Shown: positions 1 to 5,528 of the stretch, piece by piece | Position numbering within the stretch: the first letter of the stretch is position 1 | Layout: each line of letters opens with the position of its first letter | Position numbers and translations under genes: made by a program | The notes under the pieces: generated by a model | The model's database searches: none | What the model was told of the DNA's origin: nothing | Seen by the model: the letters and a program-made list of their open reading frames with translations, nothing else | Assembly: GCA_023428515.1 (NCBI GenBank) | Contig: JAEYXI010000189.1 | Span: 1-5,528 of the forward strand | DNA from: Pseudomonadota bacterium | GTDB taxonomy: Bacteria > Pseudomonadota > Alphaproteobacteria > Rhizobiales > Rhizobiaceae | Direction of reading: 5' to 3' | DNA: 5,528 bases

Positions 1-1016
1 ATGAAGAGCGTCGCGCCGATGCGCCCGACCTCTTCCATACGATGGGCAAGGCCCGGAAAAGTTCGGATGTGTACGGCAGGAACCCGCGCCGAAATTCCCA
101 ACCGACGAATGGCAGCAATAGCGGCACAAGCGTTTTGCGCGTTGTGCGCACCACGCAGCGAACGAACATGATCTAAGGAAGCAATTATGTTAGTGCTGCC
201 CCGTGGGGTTATCGACAGGATATCGGTGCCTTGCGCGAACATGCCCTGCGAAACTGCGTGACTGGCGGAAATCCGATCTGTTCCGCTGAAATCATATGCC
301 TCGTAAGCTTTTTCACGGCGAAGAGCGATTGCTTCGCACCACTCGTCATCGACACCAACAACAGCCCATGCAGCCCGCGCCACCAGCCGCTCCTTGACGG
401 CGGCGTAGTGCTCCATCGTGCCGTGGCGGTCGAGATGGTCCGGCGTCAGGTTGAGCAGGATGCCGGCCGTCGGATTGATCGAAGGCGCGAGATCGATCTG
501 GTAGGACGAGCACTCGACGACATAGTAGCGGTCGGACCTCAGCGGATCGAGCGTCATCACCGCGCGGCCGATATTGCCCCCCATCTGGGCATCGCGACCG
601 GCGGCCTTCAGGATGTGCGCGGTGAGCGCGGTGGTGGTCGACTTGCCGTTGGTGCCGGTGATGGCGATGAAAGGCGCGTCGGGCGCCTGCAGCGCGCGCT
701 CGCGGCAGAACAGCTCGACGTCGCCGATGATCTCGACGCCTGCGCCGCGCGCGAGCTCGACCGTCCAATGCGGTTTGGGATGGGTGAGCGGCACACCCGG
801 CGACAGCACGAAGGAAGCAAAGCCCGACCAATCCTCCGTCCTGAGATCGCCGGTCGGTATGCCGTCACCCGCTGCCTTCGCCACGCTGTCGGGATTGTCG
901 TCCCAGGCGACCACGTCAGCACCGCCTTCGACCAGCGCGCGCGCCGTCGCAGTCCCCGAGCCACCGAGGCCGAAGAGGGCGACGCGCTTTCCGTCGAAGG
1001 AGCGGACTGGGATCAT
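1..1016 (-). CDS. murD: UDP-N-acetylmuramoyl-L-alanine--D-glutamate ligase MurD (partial, C-terminal end beyond left edge)
   Basis: MurD is the cytoplasmic Mur ligase that uses ATP to add D-glutamate to UDP-MurNAc-L-Ala, the second stem-peptide step. The frame is open from the ATG at 1016 to the left edge: 338 complete codons with no stop, against roughly 440-470 residues for the family. Visible landmarks are an N-terminal nucleotide-sugar domain with GLGGSG (residues 16-21), the ATP loop GTNGKST (121-127), ECSSYQ (168-173, acidic metal ligand E168), DHLDRHG (193-199), the YxxxK motif whose lysine is carbamylated in the family (K208), the HNAQN box (291-295) and FPGLAHRME (320-328), where the C-terminal domain begins. 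Most of that last domain is missing. The start is supported by GAGG six bases upstream, inside the end of mraY, and by the family N-terminus. Codons 215-328 have a very different third-position composition from codons 1-214, although the frame is intact (see findings). Identity is secure; whether the C-terminal part is complete cannot be seen. Confidence 0.95.
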   Translation of the reverse strand, partial: MIPVRSFDGKRVALFGLGGSGTATARALVEGGADVVAWDDNPDSVAKAAGDGIPTGDLRTEDWSGFASFVLSPGVPLTHPKPHWTVELARGAGVEIIGDVELFCRERALQAPDAPFIAITGTNGKSTTTALTAHILKAAGRDAQMGGNIGRAVMTLDPLRSDRYYVVECSSYQIDLAPSINPTAGILLNLTPDHLDRHGTMEHYAAVKERLVARAAWAVVGVDDEWCEAIALRREKAYEAYDFSGTDRISASHAVSQGMFAQGTDILSITPRGSTNIIASLDHVRSLRGAHNAQNACAAIAAIRRLGISARVPAVHIRTFPGLAHRMEEVGRIGATLF

Positions 1017-1020
1017 GAAG

Positions 1021-2103
1021 TTACCTCAACTTCAGACTGGAGAGGCCGATCAGCGCCAGGATGACGGCGATGACCCAGAAGCGGATCACGACCTGGCTTT
1101 CGGTCCAGCCGAGCTTCTCGAAATGGTGGTGGATCGGCGCCATCAGGAAGACGCGGCGCCCGGTCATCTTGAAGAAGCCGACCTGGATGATGACCGACAG
1201 CGCTTCCATGACGAACAAGCCGCCGATGATGGCGAGCACGATCTCGTGCTTGGTGGCGACCGCGATGGCGCCGATCAGCCCGCCCATGGCGAGCGAGCCG
1301 GTGTCGCCCATGAAGATCGCGGCCGGCGGCGCGTTGAACCAGAGGAAGCCCAGCCCCGCGCCGATGACGGCGCCGAGGATCACGGCGAGTTCGCCGGTGC
1401 CCGGCACGAAATGGATCTGGAGATATTCGGCGAAGACCGCATTGCCGGAGAGGTAGGCGATGACACCGAAGGACGCGGCCGCGATCATGATGGGCACGAT
1501 GGCGAGTCCATCAAGCCCGTCGGTCAGGTTCACCGCATTGCCGGCACCGACGATCACGATGCAGGCGAAGGGAATGAAGAACCAGCCGAGGTTGATGATG
1601 AGGTCCTTGATGAAGGGGAAGGTGAGCGAGGACGAGAACGGCTCCTGGCCGGCGTTCATGATGACATAGGCGGCGATGGCCGCGATGACGAATTCGGCGG
1701 CGAGGCGCGCCTTGCCGGAGAAACCGAGATGCGACTGCTTGGTCACCTTCAGGTAGTCGTCGTAGAAGCCGATCGCCCCGAAGCCCAGCGCCACCAGCAG
1801 CACGACCCAGACATAGACGCTGTAGATGTTTGCCCATAGAAGGCTCGATCCGACGATGCCCGTAAGGATCATCAGGCCGCCCATGGTCGGCGTGCCGGCC
1901 TTCTTGAAATGCGTCTGCGGGCCGTCGGCGCGGATCGGCTGGCCCTTGCCCTGGCGGACACGGAGCGAGGCGATGATGGCCGGCCCGAAGATGAAGACGA
2001 TCAGCGCCGAGGTGATGAGCGCGCCACCCGTGCGGAAGGTGATGTAGCGGAAGACATTGAAGGCCGAGACCTCATCCGCGAATTCGACAAGCAGGGTAAG
2101 CAT
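1021..2103 (-). CDS. mraY: Phospho-N-acetylmuramoyl-pentapeptide-transferase MraY
   Basis: MraY is the integral inner-membrane enzyme that transfers phospho-MurNAc-pentapeptide from UDP to undecaprenyl phosphate, making lipid I. The protein has 360 residues, the same length as I recall for E. coli MraY, and it is hydrophobic throughout, fitting the family's ten membrane helices. Visible motifs are [10 protein letters not shown] (67-76), the paired aspartates in GFYDDYLK (D115, D116), [12 protein letters not shown] (188-199), FMGDTGS with the Mg2+-binding aspartate D267, and the histidine triad PIHHHFE (H325-H327). The ending SSLKLR also matches the family's usual end. The ATG at 2103 follows a G-rich ribosome binding site and gives the expected N-terminus. 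It lies 23 bases after murF and 4 bases before murD in the same operon. All key residues are present and nothing looks truncated. Confidence 0.98.
   Translation of the reverse strand: MLTLLVEFADEVSAFNVFRYITFRTGGALITSALIVFIFGPAIIASLRVRQGKGQPIRADGPQTHFKKAGTPTMGGLMILTGIVGSSLLWANIYSVYVWVVLLVALGFGAIGFYDDYLKVTKQSHLGFSGKARLAAEFVIAAIAAYVIMNAGQEPFSSSLTFPFIKDLIINLGWFFIPFACIVIVGAGNAVNLTDGLDGLAIVPIMIAAASFGVIAYLSGNAVFAEYLQIHFVPGTGELAVILGAVIGAGLGFLWFNAPPAAIFMGDTGSLAMGGLIGAIAVATKHEIVLAIIGGLFVMEALSVIIQVGFFKMTGRRVFLMAPIHHHFEKLGWTESQVVIRFWVIAVILALIGLSSLKLR
1023..1027 (-). promoter_or_regulatory. Shine-Dalgarno site of murD inside the mraY 3' end
   Basis: Read on the minus strand this is GAGGT, formed by the last sense codons and the first stop-codon base of mraY. 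It sits six bases before the ATG at 1016. Only four bases separate the mraY stop from the murD start, so ribosomes finishing mraY are well placed to begin murD. This supports 1016 as the murD start. Functional coupling is inferred. Confidence 0.6.
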
Positions 2104-2111
2104 GCTTTCAG

Positions 2112-2118
2112 TCCCCCC
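2112..2118 (-). promoter_or_regulatory. Shine-Dalgarno site of mraY
   Basis: The short murF-mraY gap reads GGGGGGA on the minus strand, ending eight bases before the ATG at 2103. It is the only plausible ribosome binding site in the gap and fixes the mraY start at 2103. The 23-base gap is too short to hold an independent promoter of its own. Confidence 0.5.
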
Positions 2119-2126
2119 GGACCAGA

Positions 2127-3560
2127 TCAGGACGGCTTGACGTTGCCGGCGTCGGCCGGAAACTGGCGGATGAGCGCATCGACGAGCTTCGAGAAGCCGA
2201 TGCCTTTGGAAGACTTGATCATGACCACGTCGCCGGGACGCACGGCGTCGATCAGCACCGGCTTCAAATCCTCGGCGCCGGCCCTGTACTCCACCTTGAC
2301 GTCTTCGGGAAGCGCCTCGGCGAGCGATTTCATTTCCGGTCCGGCAAGCAGGATGAGGTCCGTCCGCGTCCCTGCGATCAGACCAGCCAGCGCCGAATGC
2401 AGCTTGGCGGAATGGCTGCCCAGTTCCAGCATGTCGCCGAGCACGGCGATGCGCCTCCCCTCGCCGGTGACCGGCGTCGCGTCGAGCAGCGCCATCGCCG
2501 CCTGCATGGAGGCGGGGTTGGCGTTGTAACTCTCGTCGATCAGCGTGATCGGGCCTTTCGGGTGCCTGAGCACGTGCCGCTTGCCGCGGCCGGCTTCGGG
2601 GCTCAGGCTTTCGAGCGACAGCGCGACCTTCTCGACATCGGCGCCGACCAGATCGGCCGCGCCGAGCACCGCGAGCACATTCTGCACCATATGGCGGCCG
2701 GGCGCGCCGATGCGGGCGGCGACCTCCTTGCCGCCGATGCGCGCAGTGATCAGCGAATGATCAGGGTGAATGGCCAGATTGGTCAATCGGTAGACGGCCT
2801 TGGCATGCTCGCCGAAACCGACGATCTTCTCGACGCCGGCCTCTCTCGCCATCTTGCCGAGCAGCGCCCAGCGCTGATCGTCGCGGTTGATGAGCGCAGC
2901 ACCGCCGTGCTCGACACCTTCGAAGATTTCTGCCTTGGCCCTGGCGATGTCGTCGAGCGTCTTGAAGTGACCGAGATGCGCCGCGGCGATCAGCGTGACG
3001 ATGGCGACATGCGGCCTGACCATCTTCACCAGCGGGCGGATCTCGCCCTCGTGATTCATGCCGATCTCGAAGATGGCATATTCGCAGTCGGCCGGCATGC
3101 GCGAAAGGGTCAGCGGCACGCCCCAATGGTTGTTGAAGGACGCCGCCGAGGCATGAACCTTGCCGACGGCGGAGAGTCCGTGGCGCAGCGCTTCCTTGGT
3201 GCTGGTCTTTCCGGCCGAGCCGGTGACGGCGACGATCTTCGCCTTGGTGCGCGCGCGGGCTGCAATCCCCACGCGCTCGAGCGCGGCGAGCACGTCGGGC
3301 ACGACGATCATCGGCGCGGTGAGCCGGCCGAGCGCCGGCAGCTTGCCTTCGGCGATGACGAGCAGGCTGGCGCCTGCCTTCACCGCGGCGGTCGCGAAAT
3401 CGTGGCCATCCATGGCCTCGCCCTTGATGGCGAAGAAGGCATCGCCCGGGACCAGGCTGCGCGTATCGATCGAAATGCCGGTGACCGCCATGGGCATGGT
3501 GCCGAGAGGCCTGCCGCCCATCGCTTCGATCAGTTCGTCGGCGAGCCAGAGCGAACTCAT
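2127..3560 (-). CDS. murF: UDP-N-acetylmuramoyl-tripeptide--D-alanyl-D-alanine ligase MurF
   Basis: MurF is the last cytoplasmic Mur ligase. It uses ATP to add the dipeptide D-Ala-D-Ala to UDP-MurNAc-tripeptide, giving the pentapeptide that MraY loads onto lipid. The 477-residue protein is full length for rhizobial MurF. An N-terminal substrate-binding domain (about 1-105) contains [18 protein letters not shown] (30-47). The central ATPase domain has the loop [10 protein letters not shown] (112-121), NNHWGVPL (143-150), [11 protein letters not shown] (164-174) and ARAKAEIF, with the probable carbamylated lysine K209. The C-terminal domain has DESYNANP (342-349), VLGDMLELG (373-381) and MIKSSKG (447-453). 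The DESYNANP block separates MurF from MurE and MurD. The start overlaps the murE stop as ATGA, with GGGAG eight bases upstream, so translation is probably coupled. No missing residue or frame break is seen. Confidence 0.98.
   Translation of the reverse strand: MSSLWLADELIEAMGGRPLGTMPMAVTGISIDTRSLVPGDAFFAIKGEAMDGHDFATAAVKAGASLLVIAEGKLPALGRLTAPMIVVPDVLAALERVGIAARARTKAKIVAVTGSAGKTSTKEALRHGLSAVGKVHASAASFNNHWGVPLTLSRMPADCEYAIFEIGMNHEGEIRPLVKMVRPHVAIVTLIAAAHLGHFKTLDDIARAKAEIFEGVEHGGAALINRDDQRWALLGKMAREAGVEKIVGFGEHAKAVYRLTNLAIHPDHSLITARIGGKEVAARIGAPGRHMVQNVLAVLGAADLVGADVEKVALSLESLSPEAGRGKRHVLRHPKGPITLIDESYNANPASMQAAMALLDATPVTGEGRRIAVLGDMLELGSHSAKLHSALAGLIAGTRTDLILLAGPEMKSLAEALPEDVKVEYRAGAEDLKPVLIDAVRPGDVVMIKSSKGIGFSKLVDALIRQFPADAGNVKPS
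3557..3560 (-). other. ATGA overlap of murE stop and murF start
   Basis: On the minus strand the bases read ATGA: the ATG starts murF and the TGA ends murE. Such four-base overlaps are commonly linked to translational coupling by re-initiation. Here that would keep the two successive ligases in proportion. The overlap is seen directly; the coupling is inferred. Confidence 0.85.
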
Positions 3561-5008
3561 GTGGCGCGCTCCCGAAGCGCCTTGCGCACTTCCTCATGAT
3601 CGGAGAAGGGAAAGGTCTGCCCGCCGATGGTCTGGCCTTCCTCATGGCCCTTGCCGGCGACGATCAGCGTGTCGCCGGCATGGAGCGCGGCGACAGCTTC
3701 CCCGATCGCCTTGTGGCGGTGGCCGATCTCGATGGCGCCGGGCGCCGCGGCGAGGATTTCCTTGCGGATCGTGGCCGGCTCCTCGGAGCGCGGATTGTCG
3801 TCGGTGACGATGACGAGGTCGGCGAGCCGGGTGGCGATCTCGCCCATGATCGGACGCTTGCCCTTGTCGCGGTCGCCGCCGCAACCGAAGACGACGACGA
3901 CGCGGCCGGTGGTGAAGGGCCTGACCGATGCCAGCACATTCTCCAGCGCCTCGGGCTTGTGCGCGTAGTCGACATAGACGGGCGCGCCGTCCTTCGTCGT
4001 GCCGGCGAGATCGAGCCGGCCGGGTGCGCCCTTGAGATGCTCGAGTGCCGCGAGCGCCTTGCCGACCGGCGTGCCGGTGGCGGCGGCGAGACCTGCCGCC
4101 ACGAGTGCGTTGTAGATCTGGAAGTCGCCGGCGAGCGGCAGGTCGACCTCATGCACCTCGCCGCCGGCGGCGATCTCGGCGCGCTGGCGGAAACGCTCGT
4201 GCTCGACGCGCTTCAGCGCCAGGAAATCGCCGTGGCGTCCGACGGTGAGCACATCGAGGCCGGCGGCCCCGGCGGCGTCGATGGTCGGCTTCGACCAGCG
4301 GTCGTCGGCGAAGATGACGGCCGGCGCACCTTTCGGCAGCAGCGTGTCGAACAGGCGCAGCTTGGCGCGGTGATAATCCTCGACGGTCGGATGGTAGTCC
4401 ATGTGGTCGCGGCCGAGATTGGTGAAGCCGCCGGCGGCGAGCTTGACGCCATCGAGCCTGCGCTGGTCGAGGCCATGGCTCGACGCTTCCATCGCGGCGT
4501 GGGTGACGCCAGCATCGGCGAGCTCTGTGAGCAGCTTGTGGAGTTCGACCGGGTCAGGCGTGGTGAGCGAGCCGTAGTCGTTGCGGCCGGGCGCGACGAC
4601 GCCGGTGGTGCCGATGCTGGCCGCGGCATCGCCAACCTGTTCCCAGATCTGGCGGGTGAAGGAGGCGACCGAGGTCTTGCCGCTGGAGCCGGTGACGGCG
4701 ACCATGGTCTCGGGCTGGCGCGGGAAGATCATCGCCGCGAGCCTTGCGAGCGCGAGGCGCGGATCGTCGACGAGCAGGACAGGCGTTCCGTCTGAACTGA
4801 CCGAGGCGCTCTTGGCGGCGACGATGGCCGCCGCGCCGCGCTTCGCAGCGTCCGCTGCGTAAGATGCACCATCCGCCTTGCTGCCGGCGACCGCCACGAA
4901 GACCATGCCGGGCGCAACCTTGCGCGAATCCGAGGTCACTCCGGTGACCTCGGCGGCGGAGACGCCGCCTTCGGCGCTGAGCAAACCGGCGAGGTCGTTG
5001 AGCTTCAT
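3557..5008 (-). CDS. murE: UDP-N-acetylmuramoyl-L-alanyl-D-glutamate--2,6-diaminopimelate ligase MurE
   Basis: MurE is a cytoplasmic ATP-dependent ligase that adds the third stem residue to UDP-MurNAc-L-Ala-D-Glu. The 483-residue protein is full length. The N-terminal domain has [18 protein letters not shown] (25-42). The central domain has the ATP loop VTGSSGKTS (105-113), SLTTPDP (147-153), MEASSHGL (173-180), [10 protein letters not shown] (197-206) and YHRAKLRLF, with the probable carbamylated lysine K216. The C-terminal domain has [11 protein letters not shown] (345-355), [13 protein letters not shown] (374-386), DNPR (404-407) and AGKGHE (451-456). The DNPR motif is the family's mark for meso-diaminopimelate as substrate rather than lysine, which fits a Gram-negative wall. 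The ATG at 5008 gives the usual MKLNDL-type N-terminus; a weak GGA lies about ten bases upstream. It follows ftsI by 62 bases and overlaps murF by four. Confidence 0.98.
   Translation of the reverse strand: MKLNDLAGLLSAEGGVSAAEVTGVTSDSRKVAPGMVFVAVAGSKADGASYAADAAKRGAAAIVAAKSASVSSDGTPVLLVDDPRLALARLAAMIFPRQPETMVAVTGSSGKTSVASFTRQIWEQVGDAAASIGTTGVVAPGRNDYGSLTTPDPVELHKLLTELADAGVTHAAMEASSHGLDQRRLDGVKLAAGGFTNLGRDHMDYHPTVEDYHRAKLRLFDTLLPKGAPAVIFADDRWSKPTIDAAGAAGLDVLTVGRHGDFLALKRVEHERFRQRAEIAAGGEVHEVDLPLAGDFQIYNALVAAGLAAATGTPVGKALAALEHLKGAPGRLDLAGTTKDGAPVYVDYAHKPEALENVLASVRPFTTGRVVVVFGCGGDRDKGKRPIMGEIATRLADLVIVTDDNPRSEEPATIRKEILAAAPGAIEIGHRHKAIGEAVAALHAGDTLIVAGKGHEEGQTIGGQTFPFSDHEEVRKALRERAT
3569..3573 (-). 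promoter_or_regulatory. Shine-Dalgarno site of murF within murE
   Basis: GGGAG on the minus strand lies eight bases before the murF ATG, within the last codons of murE (the Arg-Glu-Arg-Ala-Thr end). It supports the murF start at 3560 rather than a downstream methionine. Confidence 0.55.
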
Positions 5009-5070
5009 AAAGATCCAGTCGTCAAAACAGGGCGGTTAACAGCAGGCCCTCTCCGGCCGCCTTCAAAGAA
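5009..5070 (-). other. ftsI-murE intergenic gap, no clear signal
   Basis: This 62-base gap is the widest in the window. It contains a five-base inverted repeat, GGCGG (5031-5035) with CCGCC (5057-5061), and a nested four-base GGCC repeat (5045-5048 and 5055-5058). Neither is long enough, or followed by a suitable T-run, to be called a terminator. No convincing promoter boxes are seen. It most likely serves as untranslated leader for murE within a continuous transcript. Confidence 0.5.
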
Positions 5071-5528
5071 TCATTGGTAGGAAACGACCGTAGCCCCACT
5101 TTCATGGCCGAATTCCGGCTTCACGCCAAGCAGGACGCCGGAACGGCGAATGATGTTGGCAAGGATCGGCGCCGCGTTGAGGCCGGCGGTAGCACCCATG
5201 CCCGGCTTTTCAGGCTTCGGCTCGTCGATGATGGTGAGCACGATATATTGCGGATCGTCCATCGGGAACGCCGCCAGGAAGGCATTGAAGCGCTTGTCGC
5301 TGGAGTAGCGGCCGTTGACCACTTTCTCGGCCGTGCCGGTCTTGCCGCCGACGCGGAAGCCAGGCACTTCGGCGCGCTTGCCGGAGCCCTTTTCAGCGTT
5401 CAGGCGATAGAGATAACGCATCTGCTCGACGGTGCTGGGTTTCAGGACCTGTTCCGCGACGGCATCCGCCTCCTCCTCCGTGCGCGGCAGGAAGGTCGGC
5501 TGGATGAGCTTGCCGCCATTCATCAGGG
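5071..5528 (-). CDS. ftsI: Septal peptidoglycan D,D-transpeptidase FtsI / PBP3 (partial, C-terminal end only)
   Basis: FtsI is the class B penicillin-binding protein that crosslinks septal peptidoglycan in the divisome. Only about the last 151 residues are present; the frame is open to the right edge, so the true start lies outside. The methionine at 5523 is internal: it sits in the LMNGGKLIQPTF segment typical of these transpeptidases, and the frame continues upstream of it. The third active-site motif is visible as GGKTGTAEK, with KTG at 5343-5335, followed by the FNAFLAAFP and YIVLTIIDEP strands of the transpeptidase core. A short tail after the last helix ends at the TGA at 5071-5073. The SxxK nucleophile and SxN motifs lie in the missing part. 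Position directly before murE is the normal dcw place for ftsI, which favours FtsI over another class B PBP. Confidence 0.95.
   Translation of the reverse strand, partial: LMNGGKLIQPTFLPRTEEEADAVAEQVLKPSTVEQMRYLYRLNAEKGSGKRAEVPGFRVGGKTGTAEKVVNGRYSSDKRFNAFLAAFPMDDPQYIVLTIIDEPKPEKPGMGATAGLNAAPILANIIRRSGVLLGVKPEFGHESGATVVSYQ

Noticed and set aside
346..831. Apparent break or frameshift in murD, suggested by short alternative minus-strand frames at 346-831 and 608-964
   Set aside because: Codon-by-codon reading from the ATG at 1016 stays open to the left edge with every expected MurD motif. The short frames are out-of-frame readings of the same gene.
231..1064. A plus-strand open frame of 277 codons covering the murD region
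   Set aside because: The minus-strand murD frame is continuous through this region and carries GTNGKST, the lysine motif and HNAQN. The plus-strand translation is arginine-rich with no recognisable fold.
574..1839. A plus-strand open frame of 421 codons running opposite murD and mraY
   Set aside because: High-GC genes with strong G/C third positions leave long open frames on the opposite strand. Its translation is a charged, low-complexity mix of D, E, R, G and H with no recognisable domain, while the minus strand encodes clear MraY and MurD.
1826..1850. Small lower-GC patch in mraY around the LLWANIYS segment
   Set aside because: It covers only a few codons (CTT, CTA, GCA) and composition returns at once on both sides. 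It is within normal variation, unlike the 114-codon segment in murD.
2397..3599. A plus-strand open frame of 400 codons opposite murF
   Set aside because: It is the antisense shadow of murF: rich in R, A, G, D and H, without domain motifs, and covering a gene with all MurF signatures.
3596..4795. A plus-strand open frame of 399 codons opposite murE
   Set aside because: It is the antisense shadow of murE with the same biased composition. No family is recognisable and no ribosome binding site or operon context supports it.
5031..5061. Possible intrinsic terminator between ftsI and murE (GGCGG/CCGCC inverted repeat)
   Set aside because: The stem is only five base pairs with a 21-base loop and is not followed directly by a real T-run. 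A terminator here would also cut an operon that is usually continuous.
5030..5070. Possible promoter upstream of murE (TTGAAG with a TGTTAA-like box)
   Set aside because: The boxes match poorly and the spacing of about 19 bases is not ideal. Chance matches of this quality are common, so it is not annotated.

Overview
The window holds five protein genes, all on the minus strand and packed head to tail. Read in transcription order (high to low coordinates) they are ftsI (3' end only), murE, murF, mraY and murD (5' part only). This is the core of the division and cell wall (dcw) cluster that supplies and uses the peptidoglycan precursor lipid II. The high GC content, strong G/C preference at third codon positions, gene order and protein sequences suggest an alphaproteobacterium of the Hyphomicrobiales (rhizobial group, perhaps near Mesorhizobium/Phyllobacteriaceae). 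That placement is from memory of family sequences, not from a search.

Layout: 5528-5071 is the C-terminal end of the septal transpeptidase FtsI (PBP3), with its KTG motif. After a 62-base gap comes murE (5008-3557), the meso-diaminopimelate ligase. Its stop codon overlaps the murF start by four bases (ATGA). murF (3560-2127) is followed after 23 bases by mraY (2103-1021). Four bases later murD starts at 1016 and runs off the left edge after 338 complete codons. No stretch over 300 bases lacks a gene. I see no RNA gene, mobile element, CRISPR array or convincing terminator.

How they work together: MurD adds D-Glu to UDP-MurNAc-L-Ala. MurE then adds meso-DAP and MurF adds D-Ala-D-Ala. MraY moves the finished phospho-MurNAc-pentapeptide onto undecaprenyl phosphate at the inner membrane, giving lipid I. 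After MurG converts lipid I to lipid II, FtsI crosslinks the product at the septum. Tight spacing and the start/stop overlap point to one transcript with coupled translation.

The one real anomaly is inside murD. Codons 1-214 have about 86% G/C at third positions, codons 215-328 only about 47%, and the last ten visible codons are all G/C-ended again. The reading frame and the MurD motifs continue unbroken across both edges. This looks like a replaced internal segment (about positions 33-374) within a housekeeping gene, or an assembly chimera. The rest of the window is an ordinary, conserved dcw cluster.
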